This document shows, one piece after another, positions 17,276-26,259 of a DNA stretch of 64,000 bases (its first letter is position 1; every line of letters starts with the position of its first letter). Below the pieces are notes generated by a model, which made no database searches, was not told the origin of the DNA, and saw nothing but the letters and a program-made list of their open reading frames with translations. This DNA comes from JBHGBM01 sp041946965 (GTDB lineage: Bacteria; Acidobacteriota; Terriglobia; Bryobacterales; Bryobacteraceae), in assembly GCA_041946965.1 (NCBI GenBank), contig JBHGBM010000015.1, forward strand, positions 19,450-83,449, given 5' to 3'. Both the position numbers and the translations under genes were made by a program.

Positions 17276-17806
17276 CTACGGTGCAGCCCGCGCTCCGCAA
17301 ATCCACGGCTCGTTGCGCGAACCCATGCAAAGCGAGACGGTGAAGCGGTCGCGGCGGATCACCGGAAGATATTCCGGCGGGACGTACAGCGAGGGGTTCG
17401 CCAGCCCGAAAAAGCCGGCCGTGCGGATCACCGCGGGCATGATGAGATGTCTCGCCGGATCGGCATAGCGGGCGCGCAGTTGGGCGAGTCCGGTTCCGGT
17501 GTCCGCAAACACCAGCCGGCTCAGGCCTTCGGGCGCCTCCGGCTGAAGCTCGAACACGGCGAAGCCGGAACGCGGGAAGTGCCTGGCCGCGCGCGGCCAT
17601 TCCCGCGGCCGGCTGGGATCGCGCCAGCGCAGCCGCAAGGACACGACCGAGGTGTCCGGGCCGCGCGGGGGCGGGAAGAACTCTCGATCCGAAAGCTCGA
17701 GTTTCGCCGGGGGCACCCCGCGGCGGTTCGCGGCCGCGCGCAGCAGAACCACGGCGTCGGCGGCCAGCAGGATGGCCAGCGCCGCTCCCAGAAGCAGGAG
17801 TCTCAT
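17276..17806 (-). CDS. DUF4824 family membrane-anchored protein
   Basis: A 176-residue protein with one N-terminal transmembrane segment (LLLLGAALAILLAADAVVLL) and a soluble domain with the LELSDREF and SVVSLRLRW strands typical of DUF4824. Family function is unknown. Its ATG overlaps the DUF2157 stop (ATGA), and these two families are commonly paired, so they probably form one membrane complex. Here the pair follows the AhpD-like selenoprotein candidate in one transcription unit, which hints at an envelope stress or redox role (inference). The product is probably held in the inner membrane with its domain outside. Confidence 0.75.
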   Translation of the reverse strand: MRLLLLGAALAILLAADAVVLLRAAANRRGVPPAKLELSDREFFPPPRGPDTSVVSLRLRWRDPSRPREWPRAARHFPRSGFAVFELQPEAPEGLSRLVFADTGTGLAQLRARYADPARHLIMPAVIRTAGFFGLANPSLYVPPEYLPVIRRDRFTVSLCMGSRNEPWICGARAAP

Positions 17807-18846
17807 GCCCGCCTCCGCATACGCTGGAAACAATACAGCAGCGCCAGCGAGATCGCTCCGATAATCAGGAAGAACAGGTACTTCGGCATCCAGTCCCACC
17901 ACCACTGGAACAGCCGCGTGTAAAGGTAAACGGCAAAGAACGCCGCGGCCGTGTTCACGATGGAAGGCGAGCGCGCCAGCACGCCGCGCCAGATGGCCAG
18001 GGCGGCCGCGGCCATGCCCGCCAACTGCGCGACGATCTCCACCGTGCGCGGCTCGAGCGCCAGAAAGCTGGAGCGGCCGTTGAGCGAAAGCACGAACAGC
18101 GCCAACAGCACCGCGCACAGGCCCGTGTAGCGGTAGACCCACCGGAACTCTTCCAGGGTGCGATGCCTGAAGATCGACGGGACCGCGATGCCGAGCCCGC
18201 CGGCCGCGATCACCGTTTCCACCCGCGCATCCACGGCCGCCCAGAACAAACCGGTCCACGACATCAGGGTCATGGCGATGAAGAACATGCCGCACATGAT
18301 GCCCGCCGCCAGCAGCAGTTTCAGGCGGTAGGCATAGGCCAGCGCCAGCCCGAACGCGGCCCACACCAGAAACGCGTTCGGCGAGGGCGTCATGTTGAAC
18401 ATGCCGCCAAGAGCATTCAGGTTGAACACCGCCGCCGCGAAGGCGATGATGCCGAGCAGCGCCGTGTAGTAGTATGTGCGCTCGCGGCGCGAAGCGAACT
18501 CCATGGCGGCCACCGCGGCCGCCGGCGTGAGGACCAGAACGGCGATTTGCGCGGGCAGCGGCAGGCGGTCCCAGATGCGGTAGAAAAACAGCACCACCGC
18601 CGCGCACAGCGCCAGCCCCGCAATCGTGGAGGCGATACGCATGCCCCACGAAATGCGTTTGGCCGCGTCGGTGACATCCACGTCGTAGCGCTCGGCCAGG
18701 CCCCCGAGCAACGATTCCAGGTGCGCGTCGAGGCGGCCGCGCTGCTCCGCGGTCAATTCCAGGGCGCCCTCGCCCTCCAGTTCCCGAAGCTCTTCGCGAA
18801 AGGCGCGGATGCGGTCCGCCCTCCGCTGCGCATCGCTCTTGTTCAC
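17803..18846 (-). CDS. DUF2157 family multi-spanning membrane protein
   Basis: A 347-residue protein. A charged N-terminal segment (about residues 1-65, rich in Arg and Glu) precedes roughly ten hydrophobic helices; this is the DUF2157 layout. Start GTG 18846 overlaps the stop of the AhpD-like gene by 4 bases (GTGA) and its own stop overlaps the DUF4824 start, so three genes are translationally coupled. If the UGA of the first gene is not read through, coupling from its true stop would be lost, so this gene's expression may depend on selenocysteine insertion (inference). No enzymatic motif is visible. Confidence 0.8.
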   Translation of the reverse strand: MNKSDAQRRADRIRAFREELRELEGEGALELTAEQRGRLDAHLESLLGGLAERYDVDVTDAAKRISWGMRIASTIAGLALCAAVVLFFYRIWDRLPLPAQIAVLVLTPAAAVAAMEFASRRERTYYYTALLGIIAFAAAVFNLNALGGMFNMTPSPNAFLVWAAFGLALAYAYRLKLLLAAGIMCGMFFIAMTLMSWTGLFWAAVDARVETVIAAGGLGIAVPSIFRHRTLEEFRWVYRYTGLCAVLLALFVLSLNGRSSFLALEPRTVEIVAQLAGMAAAALAIWRGVLARSPSIVNTAAAFFAVYLYTRLFQWWWDWMPKYLFFLIIGAISLALLYCFQRMRRRA

Positions 18847-19385
18847 TTCGCATCCGGCAGCGGCGTCGTGGGTATCCGCAGGGTGTCCACGAACCGCGTG
18901 AAGAACTCGAACGCCGCGGCGGCGGCCACTAGCTCGATAATCTGGCGGTCGTTAAAGTGCCGCTTCAGCGCGGAGTAAAACTCGTCGTCCACCAGCTCGG
19001 CCGAAACGTGCAGCCGGCCGGCGCACCGCAGGCCCATCTTCTCGCCCTCCGAAAAAGGACCGTTTTCGAAATCCGCCAGCGCCGCCGCCTGTTCCTCCGT
19101 CGCCCCCCTCTGCTTTGCCAAAGCAGTGTGCGCGGACCTTCAATAATCGCAGTTCTGCAAGATGGCGATGCGCGCCGCCAGCAGTTCCTTGTACCAGGCG
19201 GGCAAGTTGCCCTCGCCCAGCAGCGGCTTGAGAAAACCGGCGATGCCCACCGCCAGCTCGGGCACGTGCGCCACGGTCTTGAACATGTAGGGCACCACGC
19301 CCCGCTGTTCCATCAGGGCGTCGTAAATGGCGGCGACATCGGGGTGGACCTCGCCGCGCTCGAGCATCGGAATGCGTTCCGCCAT
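18843..19385 (-). CDS. AhpD-like / carboxymuconolactone decarboxylase family selenoprotein (in-frame UGA = Sec82)
   Basis: Read through one in-frame TGA (19142-19140), this frame gives a complete 180-residue AhpD-like protein. Before the TGA comes ELLAARIAILQNCDY and directly after it, in the same frame, RSAHTALAKQRG. The result is Cys79-x-x-Sec82-x-x-x-His86 with Glu67 twelve residues before Cys79, the same spacing as Glu118, Cys130, Cys133 and His137 of M. tuberculosis AhpD. Sec replaces the peroxidatic cysteine. No frame change is needed. A perfect hairpin begins 13 nt after the UGA. Start ATG 19385 is chosen; a TTG at 19403 is less likely. The expected role is peroxide or disulfide reduction. 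A nonsense-mutated pseudogene is the alternative, but the codon position, hairpin and intact downstream frame argue against it. The sel genes are not in the window. Confidence 0.85.
19110..19142 (-). promoter_or_regulatory. UGA codon and bacterial SECIS-like hairpin
   Basis: On the minus strand, UGA (19142-19140) is followed by 13 nt and then a perfect 7-bp stem, CTGCTTT (19126-19120) with AAAGCAG (19116-19110), closed by the loop GGC. The loop starts 21 nt after the UGA and begins with G. Bacterial SECIS elements recognised by SelB lie within the coding sequence just after the UGA, with the loop about 16-37 nt away and a G in its first two positions. All these criteria are met. Confidence 0.75.
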
Positions 19386-19435
19386 GGCCGGAGTATGGCA
19401 CAAATGCGCGCCGCGCGCACTGCTACGCTGGGCTG

Positions 19436-20449
19436 ATGGAGAAACGGACGCTCGTGCTGGTCAACGGCTTCCTCGGCGCGGGCAAGACCACGCTGCTGAT
19501 CGCCGCGGCGAACCTGCTCCACGCCCGGGGCAGGCGCGCCGCCCTGATCACCAACGACCAGGGCGAGGAGCTCGTGGATACGCGAATGGCGCGCGCCGCC
19601 GGCGTCCCTGCCGCGGAGGTCGGCGGAGGCTGCTTCTGCTGCCGTTTCTCCGATTTTCTGCGCTCGATGGCCGCGCTCGAGGAGCACCATCCCGAAGTGA
19701 TCTTCGCGGAGCCTGTGGGAAGTTGCACGGATCTTGCCGGCACCCTGATCGAAGCGCTCCGCGGCCGGTTTGCCCTGGCGCCCCTGACCGTGCTGGTGGA
19801 CCCGGCCCGCGCGCGCGAATTGCTCGCCCCGGACGCCGACCCCGACATGGCGTGGCTGTTCCGGCAGCAGCTTGCCGAAGCCGATATCGCCTGCTTCACC
19901 CGCGCGGACCTCCACGCGGACTTCCCGCAACTGCCCGGCTCGGCGCCGCGGAGGCTCAGCGCTGTCACCGGCGAAGGCGTCGCGGAATGGCTCGAGGAAA
20001 CGCTCGCCGGCGAACGCACAGCGGGCGCCCATCCGCTCGACATCGACTACACGCGCTACGCCCAGGCCGAAGCCGCCCTCGGCTGGCTGAACTGGCGCGT
20101 GGACCTGCGGCTGGCGCGCGCGCTCACCCCTGCGGCGGTGGTTGGCTTGCTGCTCGAAGCCTTCGGAGGCGGCCTCCCCATCGCGCACCTCAAGGTGTTC
20201 AACGCCGCCTCGGGCGGATACGTGAAAGCGAGCGTCTGCCGCGCCGGGGAGGAACCGCTGGTGGACGGCCGCCTGGATCTGCCTCCGGTGCGGCGCCACG
20301 AGCTGGTGATCAACCTGCGGGCGCGCGCCGCGCCGGAGGAGTTGGAGGCCGCGGCCGCGCGCGCGGTGCGCGCGCTGGGAGGCCGCGCGGCGTTTCTCCG
20401 CCGCGAGTCCTTCCGTCCCGCGGCGCCCCGCAAGCTGCTGCTATCCTAA
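19436..20449 (+). CDS. COG0523 (CobW-like) GTPase metallochaperone
   Basis: A 337-residue SIMIBI-class GTPase. The P-loop GFLGAGKTT is at the N-terminus, the metal-binding CxCC motif appears as GGCFCC about residues 64-68, and a CobW C-terminal-like domain covers roughly residues 225-330. The guanine-specificity NKxD motif is degenerate (TRADLH). Family members deliver Zn, Co or other metals, or insert metal into target enzymes. It is transcribed away from the selenoprotein gene across a 50-bp gap, so the two may share control. The stop lies 5 bp before the cmk start. The metal is unknown. Confidence 0.83.
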   Translation: MEKRTLVLVNGFLGAGKTTLLIAAANLLHARGRRAALITNDQGEELVDTRMARAAGVPAAEVGGGCFCCRFSDFLRSMAALEEHHPEVIFAEPVGSCTDLAGTLIEALRGRFALAPLTVLVDPARARELLAPDADPDMAWLFRQQLAEADIACFTRADLHADFPQLPGSAPRRLSAVTGEGVAEWLEETLAGERTAGAHPLDIDYTRYAQAEAALGWLNWRVDLRLARALTPAAVVGLLLEAFGGGLPIAHLKVFNAASGGYVKASVCRAGEEPLVDGRLDLPPVRRHELVINLRARAAPEELEAAAARAVRALGGRAAFLRRESFRPAAPRKLLLS

Positions 20450-20454
20450 CTGTA

Positions 20455-21147
20455 ATGGGCGAGGATCGCCGGGTTGTAATCGCTATCGACGGCCCCGCCG
20501 GCGCTGGGAAGAGCACGATTGCGCGCCGTCTGGCGGTGCGGCTGGGCTACACCTACGTCGACACCGGCGCCATGTACCGCGCCGTCGCCCTCTGGGCCCT
20601 GCGGCGCAATATGGACCCCTCCGATGCGCTGCGCATGGAACCGCTGGCGCGCGCCGCGGAGATTGCGCTGGCGGCGCCCGGCCGCGTGTGGCTCAACGGC
20701 GAGGAAGTCACGGATGCCATCCGCACCCACGAAGTTTCGCAGGCCGCGTCCGTCATCGCCGCCATCTCCGGGGTGCGCCGCGCGCTGGTGGAAAAGCAGC
20801 GCGATCTGGCCGCGCGCAACAGCGTGGTGATGGAAGGCCGCGACATCGGCACGGTGGTCTTCCCCGGCGCGGAGATCAAGATCTTCCTCGACGCCGGGCC
20901 CCATGAGCGCGTGCGGCGGCGCGTCGCGGAATCGGAGCAGAAGGGCGAAACGGTCAGCGCGGCGGCCGTTGCCGAGCAGATGCGCGAGCGCGACCGGCGC
21001 GATAGCACGCGCGCCGACGCGCCGCTCACGCAGGCGCCCGACGCCGTCTACGTGGACAGCACGGGCCTCTCCATCGACGAAGTGGAGGAATGCATTCTGC
21101 GCATTGTGCGGGCGAGGATTTCCAACGGAAAGGAAGCCGGTTCTTGA
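20455..21147 (+). CDS. cmk: Cytidylate kinase
   Basis: A 230-residue P-loop nucleotide kinase that phosphorylates CMP and dCMP. The N-terminus VVIAIDGPAGAGKSTIARRL contains the Walker A motif. YTYVDTGAMYRAVALWALRR is the Cmk-specific CMP-binding region, and VVMEGRDIGTVVFPGA is the conserved second signature. The LID arginines are in the RERDRRDS segment. Length and motif order are normal for the short bacterial type. Start ATG 20455 follows the GTPase gene by 5 bp. Its stop overlaps the TTG start of aspartate kinase. Confidence 0.95.
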   Translation: MGEDRRVVIAIDGPAGAGKSTIARRLAVRLGYTYVDTGAMYRAVALWALRRNMDPSDALRMEPLARAAEIALAAPGRVWLNGEEVTDAIRTHEVSQAASVIAAISGVRRALVEKQRDLAARNSVVMEGRDIGTVVFPGAEIKIFLDAGPHERVRRRVAESEQKGETVSAAAVAEQMRERDRRDSTRADAPLTQAPDAVYVDSTGLSIDEVEECILRIVRARISNGKEAGS

Positions 21148-22571
21148 AACATCTCCTGGTAATGAAATTCGGCGGCACGAGCGTAGGCTCGGCCGAGCGC
21201 ATGCGGGTGGCGGCGGGCCTCTCCGCCGCCGAGCGCGCCCGGCGTCCGGTTGTGATCGTGGTTTCGGCCATGGCCAAAATCACCGACCTGCTGCTGGAGA
21301 CCATGCGCAAGGCCGAAGCCGGCGACGCCGCCGGCGTGGAGGCGGGGGTGCGCAGGCTGCGGCAGAGGCACGAGGATACCTGCCGCGAGCTGCTGCCGCC
21401 CGACCGCCAGGACGCGGTGCTGGCGGGCATCGAGGCGCTCACCGGCGAGTTCGACCGCATCGCCGGCGCCATGCTCATGCTCAACCACCGGCCGCCGCGC
21501 TCGGCCGACGAGGCCGTGGCCATCGGAGAGCGCCTCTCGGCGCTGCTGATTTCCGAATACCTCACCGCCGAAGGCACTCCCGCGGCGGCGGTGAACGCGG
21601 CGGACATCGTGGTGACCGACGCGGTCTTCGGAAACGCCTCGCCGCTCATGGAGCCCACCCGCGAAAAGGCGCGCGCACGGTTGCTGCCGCTGATCGAAGC
21701 GGGCGTTCTGCCGGTCGTCACCGGCTTCAACGGCGCCACCGCGGACGGACGGCCGACCACCTTGGGCCGCGGCGGCTCGGATTTCTCGGCCTCCATTCTT
21801 TCCGCCGCCCTCGACGCCTCCGAGCTGTGGATCTGGACGGACGTGGACGGCATCATGAGCGCCGATCCGCGGCTGGTGCCCAACGCCGCCGTGCTCGAGG
21901 AGGTCACGTACGCCGAGGCCGCGGAGCTGGCCTACAACGGAGCCAAAGTTCTGCACCCGCGCACGCTGGCGCCGCTGGCCGACAGGCAGATTCCGGTGTG
22001 GAGCAAGAACAGTTTCGCACCGGAGAAGGCCGGGACGAAGATCGTGCCCGCGCTGGCCGGTCCGGGCGGCGCGCGCGCGGTAACATCCTCGGCGAAAGTC
22101 GCGCTGATCTCGCTCGAACCCGCCAGCGCGGAGATGAACGGCGCCCTGATCATGGCGCGCGTGCTCGAGGCGCTCGCGCAAACCAACGTGGAGGTGCTGG
22201 CGCTCTCCAGTTCCAGCTACCGGCAGAGCTTTTCGCTGCTGGTGCGGCAGGAGGAGATGGAAACGGCCGCCGGCGCTATCGAATCGGCCCTGGCGCTGGA
22301 ACTCGCGCACGGCTACGTGAAACCCGTGCAGGTGGATGAAGAGGTCGGACTGCTGGCCGTGGTCGGCGAAGGCATGCAGGGCAAGTTCGGCGTGGCCGGG
22401 CGCATCTTCACCGCCATCTCGCGGGAGCGCGTGAACATCATCGCCATCGCTCAGGGTTCGAGCGAGCTGACCATCGCCATCGTGGTGCGCCGTGAAGGGC
22501 TGGAGAAAGCCGTGCGCGCCGTGCACGCCGAGTGCGGCATGGGCGCCGGCGGCGCGGCTGCGGGAGTCTAA
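21144..22571 (+). CDS. lysC: Aspartate kinase
   Basis: A 475-residue aspartokinase catalysing the first step of lysine, threonine and methionine synthesis. The N-terminus LKHLLVMKFGGTSVGSAERM holds the KFGGTS signature. GRGGSDFSASIL and WTDVDGIMSADPRLV complete the catalytic domain, and two C-terminal ACT domains (VALISLEP, and VGLLAVVGEGMQGKFGVAG) imply allosteric feedback. The TTG start at 21144 overlaps the cmk stop (TTGA), has AAAGGAAG seven bases upstream and gives the usual N-terminal strand; ATG 21162 would cut that strand. The ACT-domain C-terminus is not fused to homoserine dehydrogenase. Confidence 0.93.
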   Translation: MKHLLVMKFGGTSVGSAERMRVAAGLSAAERARRPVVIVVSAMAKITDLLLETMRKAEAGDAAGVEAGVRRLRQRHEDTCRELLPPDRQDAVLAGIEALTGEFDRIAGAMLMLNHRPPRSADEAVAIGERLSALLISEYLTAEGTPAAAVNAADIVVTDAVFGNASPLMEPTREKARARLLPLIEAGVLPVVTGFNGATADGRPTTLGRGGSDFSASILSAALDASELWIWTDVDGIMSADPRLVPNAAVLEEVTYAEAAELAYNGAKVLHPRTLAPLADRQIPVWSKNSFAPEKAGTKIVPALAGPGGARAVTSSAKVALISLEPASAEMNGALIMARVLEALAQTNVEVLALSSSSYRQSFSLLVRQEEMETAAGAIESALALELAHGYVKPVQVDEEVGLLAVVGEGMQGKFGVAGRIFTAISRERVNIIAIAQGSSELTIAIVVRREGLEKAVRAVHAECGMGAGGAAAGV

Positions 22572-22942
22572 CGCCGCCGGCGCTCGGCAGCGCGCACCCG
22601 CCGCTCGTCCATCCCGAAATAGTGCGCCACTTCGTGCCACACGGTAGCGGCCACCAGTTTTTCCAGGTGCGCGCGATTGCGGGCCAGCCGCTCGTGCGGC
22701 CCCTGGAAAATGAAGATCCGGTCCGGCAGGGCGAAGCTGTCGAACACGCTGCGCGCGGTGAGCGGCCGTCCCTGGTAGAGCCCCAGCAGCGTGCCTCCCG
22801 GCTGGACCTTGCCCGCGGCGAGCTGCGCGGCGCTGGGCTCCGGCTCCACTACCAGCGCCACGTTCTTCAGGCGGCGCCGGAAGCGCGGGGGAATCGCCCG
22901 CCAGGCCCGCTCCACCAGGGCATCGAATTCCTGGGGGCTCAT
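22568..22942 (-). CDS. Metallopeptidase family (zincin-like) protein
   Basis: A small protein of 124 residues with the zinc motif TVWHEVAHYFGMDE near its C-terminus: HExxH plus a following Asp as probable third ligand. This is typical of the short single-domain zincin-like family found widely in bacteria (PF06262-type). The SPQEFDALVERAWRAIP opening is also typical. The substrate and role are unknown. Start ATG 22942 overlaps the SDR stop by ATGA. Its 3' end overlaps the convergent lysC gene by 4 bp. Confidence 0.85.
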   Translation of the reverse strand: MSPQEFDALVERAWRAIPPRFRRRLKNVALVVEPEPSAAQLAAGKVQPGGTLLGLYQGRPLTARSVFDSFALPDRIFIFQGPHERLARNRAHLEKLVAATVWHEVAHYFGMDERRVRAAERRRR

Positions 22943-23709
22943 ATGCGCCCGGCCCGGCGTGAGTAACGGATGGCCCCGGCCTGGAACAGCCGGCGCGGCG
23001 TGAGTTTCTGGAGCAGCACCACGGCCCTGTAAAACGCGGAAGGAATCACAAACAGCTTGTTGCGGTCCAGTCCTTTCAGCGATTCGGCAACCACGTAATC
23101 GGCTTTCATCCACCAGCTTTCGGGGATGCGGCCGCGGTCTACGCCCATCACGTCATGAAACTCGGTGAGCACGAAGCCGGGGCACAGGGCCTGCACCCGC
23201 ACGGGGCTGTTGCGGCTCTTCAATTCCATCCAAAGGCCCTCGGTGAAGGCGTTCATCCAGGCCTTGGTGGAGCAGTAGCTTACGTTGCCGGGCGTCTCGC
23301 CGAACCCGGCCACCGAGGAGACGTTGATAATGCCGCCGCGGCCGCGCGCGGTCATGCCGCCGAGCGCGGCGTGGCACAGCCGCATGGCGGCGATCACGTG
23401 CAGGCGGCACATGGCCTCCTGGCCGGCCAGGTCCGCTTCCCAGAAGAAGCCGCGGGTGCCGAAACCGGCGTTGTTCACCAGCAGGTCCACTGTCGCCGCG
23501 CGGGCGGCCGCGCGCTCCAGGTCCGCGGGATTTGTAAGGTCCGCAACCAGAGCTTCGGTGCCGCGCAGCTCGTGGGCCAGCGCCTCCAGCCGGTCCGGGC
23601 GTCGCGCCACCAGGATCACCTGCATCCCGCGCGCCGCGAGCTGGCGCGCGAACGCGGCGCCCAACCCCGCCGAAGCGCCGGTCACGAGCGCGGTTCTCAG
23701 TTCTTTCAT
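22939..23709 (-). CDS. Short-chain dehydrogenase/reductase
   Basis: A 256-residue Rossmann-fold oxidoreductase with the cofactor motif TALVTGASAGLGAAF, the NNAG motif (LLVNNAGFG), and the catalytic Ser and YxxxK set in INVSSVAGFGETPGNVSYCS and its continuation (Tyr-Cys-Ser-Thr-Lys). The basic residue in VARRPDRL after strand 2 suggests NADP preference. It is close to the DltE/YqjQ-type classical SDRs. Translation begins at ATG 23709; the longer upstream frame crosses the divergent promoter region and is rejected. A 15-bp palindrome lies 9 bp upstream of this start. Confidence 0.9.
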   Translation of the reverse strand: MKELRTALVTGASAGLGAAFARQLAARGMQVILVARRPDRLEALAHELRGTEALVADLTNPADLERAAARAATVDLLVNNAGFGTRGFFWEADLAGQEAMCRLHVIAAMRLCHAALGGMTARGRGGIINVSSVAGFGETPGNVSYCSTKAWMNAFTEGLWMELKSRNSPVRVQALCPGFVLTEFHDVMGVDRGRIPESWWMKADYVVAESLKGLDRNKLFVIPSAFYRAVVLLQKLTPRRLFQAGAIRYSRRAGRI

Positions 23710-23717
23710 GGGAGTGG

Positions 23718-23732
23718 TTACTATTGTAGTAA
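23718..23732. promoter_or_regulatory. Perfect palindrome, candidate operator between divergent genes
   Basis: TTACTA (23718-23723) and TAGTAA (23727-23732) are exact reverse complements around TTG. The site lies in the 74-bp region between the divergent SDR and export-adaptor genes. It covers a TACAAT-like -10 reading toward the SDR and sits just upstream of a TATAAC -10 reading toward the adaptor. TACTA/TAGTA dyads resemble BlaI/PadR-type sites. The regulator is not in the window. Confidence 0.5.
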
Positions 23733-23733
23733 A

Positions 23734-23763
23734 TGGAACTTGGCGCCATGCGCTGCGTATAAC
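23734..23763 (+). promoter_or_regulatory. Candidate promoter of the export adaptor operon
   Basis: TATAAC (23758-23763) is a good -10 in an AT-poor genome. TGGAAC (23734-23739) at 18-bp spacing is a weak -35. Transcription would start near 23770, giving a short leader that carries the AGGGG Shine-Dalgarno for ATG 23784. Confidence 0.4.
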
Positions 23764-23783
23764 TCTGATTAGGGGTGATCCGC

Positions 23784-24989
23784 ATGGCAAAGAACGGAAA
23801 AAGGCGACGATTTGTATGGCTGCTGCTGATCGTCGTCCCAATGCTCGGCGGGGCGGCCTTTTTCTCACTGAAAGCCATCGGGCGGAATTCTCCCAAGATC
23901 GACCCGGAAAAGCTGGTGAAGGTGGAACGCCTGGACCTGGCGCGCTCCGTGGTCGCCACCGGCAAGATCGAACCCACCACTAAAGTCGAGATCAAGTCCA
24001 AGGCCAGCGGAATCATCCAGCGGCTGCCGGTGAACGTGGGCGACGCGGTGCGCAAAGGGCAGGTCATCTGCGAGCTGGATAAGAATGACCTTCAGCCGCG
24101 CGTCCGCGAGGCGCAGGCGGCGCTGGGCATGGCCGAAGCCGCGGTCAACAGCGCCAGGGCCGACCTGGAACGTTACAAGGTGGAAGCCGCCGGACCCGAC
24201 CTGCCGTTCCTGAAGCGCGACATGGAACGCGCGCGGCAGATGTTCTCCGACGGCCTGATCGCCCAGAACGTGCGCGATGATTCGGAAAAGAACTACGAGC
24301 TGGCACGCAATAAGCAGCAGTCCGCCATCGTGAACCTGGGCGTGGCGCGCGCTTCGATTGCCAAGGCGGAAGCCGCCAGGGAACAGGCGCGCGCGGTGCT
24401 GGCGCGAGTGGAGGAGGACCTGCGCAACGCCACCATCGTCTCCCCCATCGACGGCGTAGTGCTTTCGCGCGACCGCGAGGCGGGCGACGCGGTCAGTTCC
24501 ATCCTCACCATGGGCTCCGGCGCCACCCTCATCATGACCCTGGGCGACCTCGCCGAGGTTTACGTGAAGGGCAAGGTGGATGAGAGCGACATCGGCAAGG
24601 TTTACGTGGGCCAGCCCGCACGCATCACCGTGGAGTCGTACAAGGACCGGAAATTCGCGGGCAAGGTGACCAAGATCTCGCCCATGGGGGTGGAGAAGGA
24701 CAACGTCACCACCTTCGAGGTGCGCGTTTCCATTTCCAATGAGTCGCGCAAGCTGAGCGCGGTCATGACCGCCAACGCCGAGATCATTCTGGAAGAGCGC
24801 AAGGGCGTTCTGGCGGTCCCCGAGGGCGCCATCCTGTACGGCAAGGACAAGTCGACCAACGTCGAAATCCCCGACCCGACCGTGGAAAAGGGCAAACGGA
24901 GGGTGGCGGTGGCCACCGGGATCAGCAACGGTTCGAAGATTCAGATCCTCAAGGGGCTGGCCGAAGGGCAGCAGGTCATCCTGCAATAG
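23784..24989 (+). CDS. MacA/HlyD-like periplasmic adaptor of an export system
   Basis: A 401-residue membrane-fusion protein. An N-terminal membrane anchor (FVWLLLIVVPMLGGAAFFSL) is followed by a biotinyl-lipoyl half-motif (VEIKSKASGIIQRLPVNVGD), a long alpha-helical hairpin (about residues 95-215), the second lipoyl half (ATIVSPIDGVVLSRDREAGD) and a beta-barrel domain. Start ATG 23784 has AGGGG eight bases upstream; GTG 23775 is less well placed. Two FtsX-like permeases follow, so the product probably bridges an ABC-type exporter to the outer membrane. A TolC partner and the ATPase are not encoded here. Confidence 0.88.
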   Translation: MAKNGKRRRFVWLLLIVVPMLGGAAFFSLKAIGRNSPKIDPEKLVKVERLDLARSVVATGKIEPTTKVEIKSKASGIIQRLPVNVGDAVRKGQVICELDKNDLQPRVREAQAALGMAEAAVNSARADLERYKVEAAGPDLPFLKRDMERARQMFSDGLIAQNVRDDSEKNYELARNKQQSAIVNLGVARASIAKAEAAREQARAVLARVEEDLRNATIVSPIDGVVLSRDREAGDAVSSILTMGSGATLIMTLGDLAEVYVKGKVDESDIGKVYVGQPARITVESYKDRKFAGKVTKISPMGVEKDNVTTFEVRVSISNESRKLSAVMTANAEIILEERKGVLAVPEGAILYGKDKSTNVEIPDPTVEKGKRRVAVATGISNGSKIQILKGLAEGQQVILQ

Positions 24990-24999
24990 GGGCGCCGCC

Positions 25000-26248
<1,249 letters not shown>

Positions 26249-26259
<11 letters not shown>

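Noticed and set aside
19140..19142. TGA as an ordinary nonsense mutation or frameshift in the AhpD-like gene
   Set aside because: No frame change is needed, the codon falls exactly on the catalytic cysteine, downstream coding is intact, and a SECIS-like hairpin follows. Pseudogene status remains the main alternative.
23710..23868. Longer N-terminus for the SDR
   Set aside because: It would run through the divergent promoter and palindrome into the adaptor gene; the Rossmann motif follows ATG 23709 at normal spacing.
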